The position numbers and the translations under genes were made by a program. A stretch of DNA of 64,000 nt from Amia ocellicauda (lineage: Eukaryota > Chordata > Actinopteri > Amiiformes > Amiidae): positions 41,612,784 through 41,676,783 of the forward strand of contig NC_089857.1 in NCBI RefSeq assembly GCF_036373705.1. Direction: 5' to 3'. The notes beneath the pieces are model-generated. The model saw only the letters and a program-made list of their open reading frames with translations, did no database searches and was not told the origin of the DNA. Positions within the stretch are counted from its first letter, which is position 1, and each line of letters opens with the position of its first letter. Positions 47,061-59,900 of the stretch are shown here, in pieces.

Positions 47061-48773
47061 GACCTAACATTTGACTTCTTTAAGTACCCTTTGATCTACT
47101 TTTCTTCGTTTTCACAAAGCTTTTGAACATGACTTTGGTTTTAATCATTTTGGTTCATTTTGAGTCCCGTTTTCTTACTTACCCAAGAGCTCTTGAATTT
47201 GAAACTGCAAGTCTACAGGTGTTCTTGCAGAGATGATGTAAGTTGTTCAATGAATCTGTTTATCTTTATTCCCCTTTCTGTGAAATGCAGTGCAATTTTC
47301 CAATGCAAGCTATGTGAAATAATGTATAATAAAAAATAAGATAAAAACACTCTTCTCAAGTCAGTTACATCACATAGCTCTTTGAAAGACAATTTAAGCA
47401 TGAAAACACAAATGTCATTTAAATTGCTATTTTTCTGTCAGGGAACATTCCCTTTACTTTGGCAAATATCAATTTTGAAAAACAAAGCAAGCAGCCTTGA
47501 ACTGATTGGAGAGCTCACAGATCATTTGAACTAAATATTCCAATCTACTAAAATTGTACACACAAATTCTGAGTATTTTCACATAAGTGGTTTGTAAAAA
47601 GCTGTTTCAAGCAGCTTGCAATATACTGTAATATGTGGAAATATCAGCAATTAAAACAGGGAAGAATACATTTCATGCAACAGTGAGAAATATCCAGTTA
47701 GTGAAAAGAAACTGTGGCAACCATTAACTGCAACTGAACACTAAACTAAACACTGCATTACAACAGCTGCACAAAGCACACAGACTCAAATAATAGCTAT
47801 GAGGACACAATCACCTCCTTTCATTGTTCATTTTACATTTTATTACATTTTAGGGAATGCAAGTCATATATATTTATCACATTTGTTTCTAAGAGTTTAC
47901 TCCAGTCTCTTGGAAAATACAAAATCCTTGAAATGTATTTGATTCTGATATATTAAATATTTCTACATTTTTTGTTTTGTTATGTGAACAGAATATATAT
48001 TTTTGCTACAGATTTCTCAACTCATGCATAGTGATTCAGTTTTTGGAAATTTCACAAAGTCTCCAAATCAATTGAACCACAAAATAGTGGAGATTCAGGT
48101 GTGATTCTAAAGATTTGTTAATTTTGTATGTAATTAAATTATAGATACTACATTCTATCGTTATTACATCAAGATCCACGAGTGTGACTCACCCCCTGCC
48201 CTGACAGTAATACACCTTAGTAATAATACAATATGCAAAGTTATTTTCTTGACAGGTTTGCATTTTATTATACACAGAAAGAAATAATGTAAAAATGTTT
48301 AAAAGGTAAGGCCTCGACTTTTATTGTAAAAATGTTTGCATTGATATTTTCGTTGCCATTCAGTCATTAACGAATAGTCTGACTGGTTTGCTAAGAACTG
48401 AGAACAAACTTCAGCTAAAAAAAAAAAAGGTAAAAAACTAAAAAAGCGCACTTTGATTTCCTGAGTGAAACACTCACTTTCACAAACTTAAAATGCAAGG
48501 GCTTCAATTTCAAAACATGTCTTTAGACAAAACTGTAACATTACAAATTTCAATATTATTTTAACCTCTTTATGTTTTTACATCTACTGTACATGAAGCC
48601 TTTAATTTCTACTGTATTTTAAATAATGCAAAATCAGAGTGTCATAAAATAGTGCTAGATTACAGTCATGGAACGTGTATATGAGTAAAAGGCCTTCCCT
48701 TTTGGTTTCAACAGTTGGTGTCATATACTTTTGATTTTGGCATTCAGATCCTTTGTTGTTCATCGACTACCTA
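47061..48773. other. Intergenic DNA and OXCT1 3'UTR
   Basis: AT-rich sequence. The part next to 48774 is presumed OXCT1 3'UTR. Reading frames show no domains. Confidence 0.5.
48320..48325 (-). promoter_or_regulatory. Candidate OXCT1 polyadenylation signal (AATAAA)
   Basis: AATAAA on the minus strand about 450 nt past the OXCT1 stop. A second AATAAA lies at 48264-48269, so either could be used. Confidence 0.4.
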
Positions 48774-51700
48774 TTAAATCTGCTGCATTGGCCGTAGGTT
48801 CGGAGACACCTATTAAAAGAGAGAAGGTGTTATTAAAATTCCTTGACATTTAATGGTAGTTTCTAAAGAATACGGTCATAGAAAACTAATCACATTTTAT
48901 AGTTCTGGATGAAAAGAATGTCATGCACGACAAAACAACGTCACAAGTAACCAATATCTCCTTTTAAAAAGGGCAGGAGCTTCAATAGCCAAATGTTTTT
49001 GGTTTAGATTAATTTTGCAACACACGGCACTGAAATACATTAAATTCATTGCCCTGAACCGAGATCTTTCCTGACTGTATCTTGTTTGCGTATAAAAGTC
49101 AGTGTAACTTACTGCAAAATCTGCGCCTGTGCATTTCTTGATGTCATCTGCTGTCAGTCCCTCCCAGACCTCGATCAGAGTGAGTCCTTTGTCTTTGTCT
49201 ACATCAAAGACAGCCTGAGAAGAGGGAAACATAGTGACTTCAGCTAAATGTTGTGTGGCATTAATTTGCGGAGGTTGTAGTCAGTGTATGTAATAAGACA
49301 GACATGATTTGAATGAATTGTTATAACTCAGATATTCAATTACTATGCTAAAGGAATTGAGTTAGATTTATGCAGAACAGAGAAGAAAAAAGCGACCATG
49401 ATTTTACACTTTTACTTAAATATAGAGACGTATTTAATTAACGCTCCTCACAACACATACAGAAAATGGTTTTACGGATCAGTTCTTTGGCAGCATCACA
49501 AGAGTCCAAGAAAGGAGGAATAATAAATATAAACTTGAAAGGATGTAAGGGAGATTAAGATTTATATTTGTGGGAAAAAATTGAAGCCATATATTTTAAA
49601 TTGGAGTTTTATAAAGACTAGTATGCATGAGCCATGGCATTATGCTTCTTCAGCAGGCTCTGGCATCACGAAAAAACCTGTCACGGAAGAACATTAATCT
49701 GATTTAGATTCATAGAATAAGAAACAATCATAATCTTGAATTCAAAACCAGGGTCTTTAAACATCCTTCAAACTTTTGCTTCTGTGTGAACTGAGAACCT
49801 CACTAATATTTTGTGACAAACAAATACAAAAGGGTCCATCATCTCTGTGTTGTCAGTAAAATGTAAAAGATATATCTTCGCATCCCCTGGCCCCTCTAAC
49901 AATTATCCTCGAATTGAAGTCATAAGTCACCCTGATTCATTTTCACGGTCTCAACGGGGTGGTGAACGACAACTTCACTTCTGGATTTTGTTATATTTGC
50001 TCGTCTGTTACTTCTCCTCGAGTCCGCCATCGAAAAACTCATTTTCGATGACATCTGACACACACTGATGATTTATCAGCAGACGGTTGACCAGTTTCAA
50101 AGGAAGAGAAGTAATGCGATAAATTAGTACCATTATAAGGTTTCCTGTCTATTGGCAATTTGGATGAAGAAGGTTATTTAATGAGTAAAACGGATATTAT
50201 CAAAGACACAATGAATCCCCCACCACATGGCCTATACTTTCATTTCAAGTGTGACGGGGTCATTCTGTAGCAAACACAAAGTCTCATCTCAAGGTTAGAC
50301 TATACTGAAAGACCAGACATGAGGGCCTTTACAGATGGACTCATGTTCATTGAGCCACACAAAACAGTCTGAGATCTGAAAAGAATTCATACCAGGTTAT
50401 CCAGAGATAAAACATGACTGAGTTACTCCTCCGTGGAAACACAGCGCACTACTGTCTTTTCCAAAAATGATATCTCCCAAATGCAGTAATCCAGGAATTT
50501 CTCTCAAGACTGTGGAATTTAGTATCGCAGAGAGGAAGTTGTTTTGTACGTGTTTTCTACAGGTTGTCCAAGCATAACAAGTGTGTAAGATCCACATGAC
50601 CACTGAATAGAAACCTATTAAAATAACCAATTAGAAAACAACATTAACAATAATGCAACAGATGAAGTATATGAGGGGATTTGATGTCATACTGATGGGG
50701 AAATAATAAACGACTGCGACCAAACCGAGAGCACCCTGCTGTCCTTACTGAACGCTCAGATAACCACGGAGAAGATCTTTCGAGAAATAATTGAGAATTG
50801 GAAAATATTACTGGTCTGTTCACAGCATGCTGAATACCTGCCACTAATTTACTCACACACTCACCATATTGTATATTTTAAATTCCCCACGAGATGGAAA
50901 ATCCGGATTTTAGTCAATGCTCTACTGCTCATGCAATGTGCAAAAGAAAGTCTATCCAGCTGCTGAGAAAGAGCTGCAGCTGGTTTATATAAAAGCCCTT
51001 CAGAGCTCGGCCATCTTGGAAAGGGCCAACAGGTAATTGTCTATTGTTTATTATTCATGATGTGCTGACAGTGTGGCACTGCCATGTCACAGCCAAAGTG
51101 TTTTAGTATATACATAGTCATAAGATTTAAATAAAAGACAGACAGGTATCTGACAAACACAATGGAAGTGTAATATTATAATAAGACACCCACTCCCTCG
51201 TTTTTAAAGGGGTTGTCTTGATGATAAATGTGAAACATCAATGTAAACATATAACAACAGCTGATGTTGCAGAATTGAAAAAAATAAAATGAAATCCTTT
51301 GGCAATAATCATTGTTTACCAAAACCAGAGTCCACATAAAAACCACACAAAAAAGGACAATGTTGCTCTAATACAGCTGTATTTTTATTTTGGTAACTGC
51401 AACCAAAAGTCCATTATTTTTCTGGACTTGAGCGCCTGTTCCACAATCACATCAGTCTGAAACTCTATCTGCTCGATCCCTCGCTACACTGCCCGTTTGT
51501 GCGTGAGAGTGCCTGACAACTATTTTTTGTTTAGTTATTGCAGTGCATTATTGGAATAAAACATTATTTTTCCCCTCAAGAAACATAGTTTATTTAAAAT
51601 TTTGAATAAGCATTGCAGGCACAGCAGACACCTCGCGGACACGAAAATGCCCGTGTGCACAACTTTGCGGACCAATGCAATAGCTCTCTTGATGGGGGCG

Positions 51701-53562
51701 GGGGACTCCTCAATGGAATAGAAAGGTTGGGATGTTGGGACTGAGGTTAACTAACAAATAAACAAGGAAACCAGCAGAAATGGTGTTTTAAGACGTACTC
51801 CTGATTGTGTCCTGTGATACTGATCATTAAACAGACCTGAGGATTAAACAGAAAGAGGAAAAGAAGAAGAAGGAAATACGAAAGTGTCCCTGTGTTTAAA
51901 GTATAATTCACTGAAGCAAAATCCATCAAAGAGACAGATTTAACTGTTCAAAAATACATGCTAAGCAATGATTCCAGTTTTAATTAAATTAAAACCTCTG
52001 ACCTCGGGTCACTGACTCATGGCTCTGAGTGAAAAAAACATTTGTTTGCAGACTAATCATCTTTAATATTTCAGAATTATTTACATGGGAGCCACTGAGC
52101 TAGAGATATTTATCACTACATGTTTCATTCAAACATATCTATTGTCAGGTCAGAGGAAGCTATAACAGTGCAAGGTAGTGCATTTACATCCCCCTGCAGA
52201 AGCATTACAAGTCATGTAAATACTTCAGTTATATATTCTGAAATATAAAAAACTAAATGCAAATCTAATAAGGGATAAAGTAACCTGCATGGTCTGGGAA
52301 CTTTTTTCTTCCATTTTTGAACTAGAAACTTCTCGCTAAGACCTTAAGCTGTCTGGTTTCAGAACATGGGTCTCAGATTCAGTGTCTGGAGGGACACAGC
52401 ATCTTCTGCTGTTACACCCAGCTTTTTGACCCCTGAGAATGGGAATTCATAAGCGTTTTTATGGGATGTTGATATTTCAGTCTCATGCCACTTAAATATG
52501 ACGAATACAGTATGCAGTTTTTATAGAATTTTTGCTTCTAACTTTATAACCCCACAGTGTGCGTCTGTGTGTGTCTTTGTGTAAATAAGCTTATAGGCCA
52601 CTGCTTGTCTGGTACACACATTTGCTTAGTAAGACAAATAAAGAATATTGCTTGGTTAAGCATAATTCCTCATAATATTTTGAAGGAAGCCTTAGGCCTC
52701 TTTGGACAGGGGTCCTCTGCACTTATTTTGAAGGTAGAGGAGAACCAGTTTGCTGGCAGGGATCTGTGATTTATACATGACGAGGGCAGGGGGAGGCGGG
52801 AGAGGTAGTTAACATTTATTCATGTAGACAGCTTAGTTTCACTGTAAATCACATCTCTCTGTCTGTCCATTGAGCAGGTACAGTCCAACCGAGTGCAAGG
52901 GTATGGTTTTGCCTACAGCCTGTCAATTTGTTACAGCAAACAAGGACCCATTCTCCTAAAATTAAAACTATTTCTGTGACCAGTCGCGTGGCAGAAATAA
53001 ATTAACACAAAAACATGGTGAACAGAATAACATAAAATAGAATTAATAGAATAAGATTGCTATTCTAATATGTCATTTAAACCAGGCAAGCAGTATTACA
53101 CAGTATCTAGAAGGAATGTGAAATCTATCTGGAATTTAAACAATCTGTTGGACACAATCTCATTTACATTACAATATGCTTCACTAATGTGACAATGCAA
53201 TGATTTTATCTGATTTAGTATGTCATTTGCACACTACATTTACCAGGTTGACATCTGAATTAAAGTTAAAACATTGCAAATGTGATAGGTAGCCTTTTTC
53301 GAATTGGAGTGAACTCAATCTGAGTAATGGCATGAAGAGCTTTTCTCATATGCCCAGCCTCATGATGCGCACTGTTAAATCGTCTGCTGTGTAAGTTGTA
53401 TATAGTTGTACTACATTTTCCATGAGATTCTTTCTTTTCATGTATTTTATCAGAACCTGCAGTGCAGTAATATAAAAGTAGTCTCTCCTGCAGAATGGGA
53501 CTGCACATAATAATTACACCGAGAGTATATCTGAAAGCTACACACATTGGTAAGACAATTGT

Positions 53563-53616
<54 letters not shown>

Positions 53617-56287
53617 GCTAACTCAGCAGCATTACCTCAATGCAGTGTCACTGGGTCTGCTTTGTTTTACAGGAGAGAAAATGTGGTGTAGTTAATGAAA
53701 TACCCACCCTCCCCAAAAGGTAACTTTAAAATGTGCACATTCATCAAGAAACAGGAGGTTAAACTAAAAGGATAATAGTTAGTCAGGTTTTGCATATTCA
53801 GTTCTTTATAACCTTTTCTGTCTATTTCTTGAGCAGTTTTTCACATTCTACAATTGAACTCATCATATAGAACTGAATATGCAAAACCTGACTAATTGTT
53901 ATCCTTTTAGTTTAACCTCCTGTTGTTCTAATCCCAAAAACACAATGGAAGCTATTGCTATTTTAACTGTGGTTTCTCAGTGCTGCACATATGAATACTA
54001 ATTAAGTAGCTGAGATCCAGCAATGATGAAAAAACCCTTTCTGAGAGTTTAAATAAAATCTAAAATAATTGTAATTCATGACATGCAGCCATTATATAAG
54101 ACCTATACAATGACACTTGTCTGAGGGGTGGGGGGGGGTTCATATACATAGTGGTTACCTTCTCTGTGATGATCCGGTCAACACATTGCTTCCCTGTTAG
54201 TGGCAGATTGCACTTTTCCAAGATTTTGTGTCCGCCACCCTGCAGGGTAAATACATCATGTTGTTATACAGACCCATAATAATTATAAAGCAGTTATCAC
54301 TTAATCAGCAATGCAAACTAGACAAGGTATAATGCTATCATTTTTAAAAGCCTGCTACTTTAGTTACAAATAAGAGCAACGCGAGGCACAAAAAGGAGTA
54401 GCCACAAATACAGCCCCACTCATAGCCTGGCATTAAATAACAGACCATGACAGGACCTGAGACAGGCACCCATCCACAATGCTGACATCTATAACCCAAG
54501 CAGGGAAGTGTTGTGGGAAAACCAAAGTACAGCACTACAGCTCGCTTATTTTAATATGACGGGGCACTGTGCTGCTCATAGCCCAGTGAAAAGAAGGTTT
54601 TGTAGCACAAAAAAAGGGCATAAAATATAAATCTTGATATCTCCTTGACAAAAATATGATCGCAGCTCTTTCCTGCTTTCGCCTCAACCTGCTGTAAATG
54701 TTCACTATCACTGCAATAAAAATCTAAACCCTGCTCTTAAAAGTAGAGGTGACGCACACAGGGGCCAGCGTCTGGAAAGCAGTCCCTACAGAAGCAGCGA
54801 GATAGAGATTAATAGCCTATTTGGTTCACTGCTTATTTCAAAAGCTGCAATAATTCTCATATTAAGATCAGTGCACATAATGATTGCACTAAATGAGCCA
54901 GATTATTGGAGGGCCCACGTTGCCTTTTCTGGGGAGCCACGGCAGGCTCCTGTCTTTCTGTAATGTCTACCGTCTCTGAGCTTTGATTGACTGCAGAATG
55001 AATGACAAGAGGCCAAATAAGACCGATGAGCAACTTTATACTTCGAGATCTTTCTTCCCCCCATTGTTTTACGTGCAAGGGTTATCGTAAGTTAGAAAAG
55101 TCCAGTGAGTTCAGTGAGTTAGTGAGTCCAGCATCCTGACAAGATTTTGAATTATTTTTATTTGCACCATGTCTACATCCACATCTGAACAATCACCCAT
55201 CTCCGGCTTTGATTGAGGGTAAATCTATGTTGAGTGTTTTTATTAATGCAGCGTCTTATGCTTATTACAAACAGCTTAAGCTAATCATTTTTAAAAACTT
55301 GGTTTGTAATAATTTTATTATTTATAAGTTATCTTTTCACAATAGACATTGCATTTTCACAAAAGTTTCTATGGAAGAATGCTGTATAACAACAGGAACT
55401 GAGACAAAGTCAAAAATATTTTGAATTGGCTGTGTGTTTAGGGTCATTATCATGTTACAAACTAAACCTTCACCCGTCATATTTTCAGATTCAATGTTCT
55501 TCTGAAACCAGGGCAATACACATTCTAACATCTACAATTTACAAAAGACATCAACCTTTTTATCAGTGAACCACAATATGTTATGTTGATGCTGCATTTC
55601 ATTTTCTGAGTTTTTAAACATGGAAATCATTTGTTAACTCAATAAAGATTATTTACCCAAACAGTGTAATCTAATGAAGAATAAACAGGTCAGGAAACTT
55701 CAACATGGCTAGCATCCCCATAATTTAATTCAATTGAACATGACACAGCATAAAATTAAGTTCAATTCAAGAGAACTACAGGAAAGGAAATTGTGAGTTG
55801 TGACTTAATCACTGCAGAACAGTCTCATATTTAGGGAACATTTCCATCTCCACAGTCAAGGACAAGCGTTTACCTTCCTACAGACACATCAACTCATACA
55901 GTGCAATTAAAGGTCAAGCAAAGCAAAAATAAACTTGTGTAGAATGAATCATTCAGTATGCGGACCAGATTATAAACTTAGTCTGTGGTGTTTCCTAAAA
56001 ATCAAGTATTATCTTGTTCTCAGTTAAGCACCAGTTCCATGTATGTAGAGAAAAGCACCTGTATTGCCACAGTCACGTTTTAACCACAAAACAACTAAAT
56101 AAAAGGTTACAGCTTCATATTGGAGAAATCCATTCAGTCAATTTCCTGCATGAGAGAGTCACAATGAAGGAATTAAGACAATGGAAACTGTTTCTACCTT
56201 GGCTGAGTGTTCCATGGTGACGACCACCTTCGTCCCTGCGCTGGCCACCAGGTCCATGGCCCCGCCCATTCCCTTGACCATCTTACC
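48774..56287 (-). CDS. oxct1: OXCT1 (succinyl-CoA:3-oxoacid CoA transferase), last four coding exons
   Basis: A mitochondrial matrix enzyme that moves CoA from succinyl-CoA to acetoacetate, the committing step of ketone-body use. Exons in coding order: 56198-56287, 54159-54239, 49113-49214, 48774-48809; all are phase 0 and give the C-terminal 102 residues. Family motifs: [62 protein letters not shown], then [11 protein letters not shown] and stop. The human protein ends with two further residues after QQI as I recall. The catalytic glutamate and the N-terminal half are encoded beyond the window. OXCT1 rather than the testis paralogue OXCT2 is supported by the intron-split structure and by PLCXD3 next door. 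Confidence 0.93.
49215..54158 (-). other. OXCT1 intron with microsatellite and hairpin element
   Basis: Holds a (TA)n array at about 53565-53613, the hairpin element at 53752-53922 and a G-run near 54124-54138. The rest is AT-rich with no recognised coding sequence. Confidence 0.55.
53752..53922. mobile_element. 171-bp hairpin MITE-like element in an OXCT1 intron
   Basis: Two ~55-bp arms (53752-53806 and 53868-53922), starting CAGGAGGTTAAACTAAAAGG, are near-perfect inverse complements around a ~61-nt loop. No clear target duplication was found. Such long matching arms suggest a young non-autonomous transposon or foldback. Confidence 0.7.
54240..56197 (-). other. OXCT1 intron, nothing recognised
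   Basis: AT-rich intron between the exons at 56198 and 54239. I see no complete mobile element or coding sequence. Confidence 0.55.
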
Positions 56288-56337
56288 CTGGAGAAGACAC
56301 AGAGGGATGAGTGGCAGACACACACATGGCATTATAG

Positions 56338-56900
56338 CATTGGTCCTATGTTTCATGAGCTGAAATGAAAGTTCCCAGACATTTTCCATACGCACAAAAA
56401 GCTTATTTCTCTTAAACTTGTTGACATCCCTGTTTGTGAGCATCTCTCCTTTGCCAAGATGATCCTTCCACCTGACAGGTGTGGCAGATCAAGAAGCTGA
56501 TTAAACAGCATGATCATTACACAGGTGCACCTTGTGCTGGGGATAATAAAAGGCCACTGTAAAATGTGCAGTTTTGTCACACAACACAATGCCACAAATG
56601 TCTCACGTTTTGAGGGAGCGTGAGATTGGCATTGACTGTAGGAATGGCCACCAGTGCTGCTGCCAGAGGGTTTGCACAATCCGTGAAGCCCTGCACAAAC
56701 TGTCAGAAAACATCTCAGGGAAGCTCATCTGTGGCTTGTCATCTTCACCAGGGTCTGGACCCGACTGCAGCTTTGGCGGACATTCCTGCAGTCAGCAGCC
56801 AATCACACGCTCCCTCAAAACTTGACACTGGAAATCCTTAGATTAAGGCCTACTGCATCTTTGAAATTGTTGCAGGTTGCATTTATATTTTTGTTCAGTG
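56338..56900 (+). mobile_element. Rearranged Tc1-like fragment in an OXCT1 intron
   Basis: The right terminus (TATATTTTTGTTCAGTG before TA at 56901-56902) and the segments ATTACACAGGTGCACCTTGT and GTCACACAACACAATGCCAC are those of a common fish Tc1-like family. The left terminus is missing. Transposase pieces are out of order: an N-terminal start near 56588 (MPQMSHVLRERE), then a middle piece near 56685-56760, then the N-terminal stretch again but inverted (56781-56827 against 56600-56646). It is non-functional. It begins about 50 bp upstream of an OXCT1 splice acceptor. Confidence 0.75.
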
Positions 56901-56902
56901 TA

Positions 56903-59900
56903 TAAAGCCTGAAGGAACAAGGATAGCATAAATTCTATAGAATTTACCCAAGCATATTAATTAAACTGTCTTTTCCCACAACTGAGAGGTTTCTGTCTTT
57001 TAAAAGTGCAAAACTTAAAAATCCCTTTTCATGCATTATTACTTTGCTGCGTAACTCCAGAAAACTATTTAAAAACAACAACAAGAATCAAAGGGGAAAC
57101 AAAAATACTGTTATTTGTTCCATACCTACATTTTATTAAATGTGAATACTGCGCAGTACTATGTACACAGAGACAATGCATATTTTTCAAAAGGGCCCAT
57201 TGAACCATTGGGTTTGTGAGAGTACATTGAAAACACTACTTTTTTATGCTAATAGGTCACCGCATGGGTCATGTCAAAAAAAGAAACCAAACAATATCAT
57301 CCCAGCTGTGCGGTTAATTGTTCCATTAATCTTCAAAATTAGCACCTTTCTGCATGGCCTTGACCCCAAAGGCTTCCTGGGGGATTAACTGCCGAAATCA
57401 CAGCCCTGGCACTCATTCCAGCAGGAGGTTTATGATTATACAGTAATGTATGGAAAAATATCATCCCTGGCATTTTGCTTCCCAGGACAGATGGCCAGGC
57501 TTCCATCAGAGATTTCTCTCCATCCCGTCACACCTACGTGATTTCAGAACATGCTGTGTTGTTCATTTGGCACGTCTATTTATTTCTACACCCCTCTCTG
57601 TCGCATGTTGATCTGCTCTATATTAGTTCCACTCTGCGTCTGTAAGTAACCTAATTCAGCACGTTGACAACACTGAGTTCAGAGGCAGCAATTCTTTCCC
57701 ATAAAAATGGGCGTTCCTCTCCAACACCACACGACATACATCTCTAATTAGCATTCGAGTCAAAAATAAATATAAGGGAACAAAGTCTCACAGCACAGGT
57801 GAGAACCCAATAGTGTGCATTAAATTAGCTGAGTTTTGTTCAATATGTTTAGAACCCGTTTACAGTTCGGTTTTGAACAACCTGCTGACTTCAATTTTAA
57901 AAATAGACACAACCATAAAGAGTTTTATGGAACAATAAAAGAGACAGACTCCAATTACTGGGAGTGTCAGTCTGTGGAAAAGAGCAATGAAATGAGCGGC
58001 TGTGCGTGAGGCGAATGTCTAATCCCTGTCGAGGCCCTCAATGCTGCAGCAACAGCATTAGGAAGAAGACAAATAGCATTCAGCTGCAAGATCCACAGCT
58101 TCTGTCTGCCCTGCCTGCCTCTGTCACATAAGCCCAAACAATGGGCATTCATTGGTGTTTGAGCCTCAAGAAATTAACTCTCGAGAAAAGGACATGTGAG
58201 AAATCACAACATTAATGTCAAGCTGCCACTAACTTCCCTCCAGTAAAATATAACAAATATGTAAAGTGCAGCTATTTAAAGGTATAGTATGAGACCATTG
58301 GCATTGGCATGTGAAATATATAATTATATACACATACACATATAGAGATTGATATGCCTTCAAACAACTGTGAAATATAAACAGGACAAGGAATCCAAAT
58401 AATTTACCCATTCCTAGAATCAACCCTCGGCAGATATGAACCTAAAGTTCATCCTCTTCTTGGTGTTCGTATCCCACAAGATGGACAACCTTCTCAAACC
58501 GGCAACATGTATTTTAAAGCCTGTTCTAATTGTCCAGTGATTGATTTTAAATGAACTCTTGTGAACGTAAAGAAAAACAAAAAATACGAAGACTGTGTTG
58601 AAGATGAGAAGATGATCCTGGACACTTGACACTCGAGGATTAGCTTTTGACCAACCACAGCACTGTGTAACCACCCTATGGTGACTTGTGGTCACATCAC
58701 ACTTAGGTCCTGATTGTATAACAGTCAGTGAAGCAAGTAATCAAGAATGGACTACGTAACTGAACTCCGGACGAAAGCTAATGGTCCCTTTGAACTTGCT
58801 TGAGGTACAACAGGAGGCATTCAGAGGGCTACGCATCCATGGAAATTAGTCTAAGCAGCTGATTATCAATAGTTTCATGTTCTGATACAATGTGGAGCAA
58901 GGCTGGTCTAATTTAGATACATCTACTCCAGAGCTACTCCATACCAAAGAGGGCACCGAATCAAGAATGAACCGTGCGTAGATGAGCCAGAACTCGCTTA
59001 GGCAGTAGGACGGACGACTGTACTGTAATCCCTCTTACCCTCAAATCCACATACTATAAGGATTTAAGATGACTAATCAAAGGTTATGCTTAAAAGTTTC
59101 TTGCCTCAATCACAATAATTAAGCAAGACGTTTTCATCCTGTTTCTGCCGTCAGAGACATTATTACAATATATCCCCAATAAGGAACGAAACAACCGGTA
59201 ACATTATATTCCTCAGCTTTGCCGTGATTATAATTTGCAAAGCTGTCATTATGGAGCACTTTACACTACACGACTCCAACCATGCCTCCATCTCGGACAG
59301 TCCTTGCATTGATATGATCTCATCACAGCATTACGTCCGCTGCCAAGTGCCTGGAAATATAAGGAAGGTTTGATTCATGTAGCAGGGCAACGCCACATCA
59401 CACGGCTTCACTTCACTGTGTTTCCATGACAACAAATCAAATAGTTCCTTCATACGTTCCTTAAACCTTCAGTCAGAAAAACAGACGGGAGAAGGCAACT
59501 TGGCTCGGCAGAGGTTCTGTATTCGAGAGCAGTCTTCGATTATCACAGGGCTGCCCATCACCTCGAGATAGACCAAGCTCCTACAGAAGTGTGTGTCGTT
59601 AATTGGTTACACAAACTATAAACCAGCAAAATAACTTAATTGGGTTGACCTTTCCCAGAGAGAACAAATAATGCAACCAAAGGGAAATCAAAGAGTTGTT
59701 GACGCAGTCCTGTTTCAAAAGGGCATAAAAGTAATTGCCAATGACCAGCGGACAAATACACCAGTACCACTTTAAATGGGTGAGGTGTGCATACCTGTGC
59801 ATCCTTCTGGCATGTTCCATAAGCCTGCACATTGTATATGACAGTGGCACAAAAATGCCTCTTCACATCTGACAGCTATTGCTTCAGTGGATAACCAGTC

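Noticed and set aside
54120..54140. G-rich run near an OXCT1 exon as a possible G-quadruplex
   Set aside because: Only one long G run and one short run are present, which is not four spaced G tracts. A similar run at 3471-3480 has the same problem.
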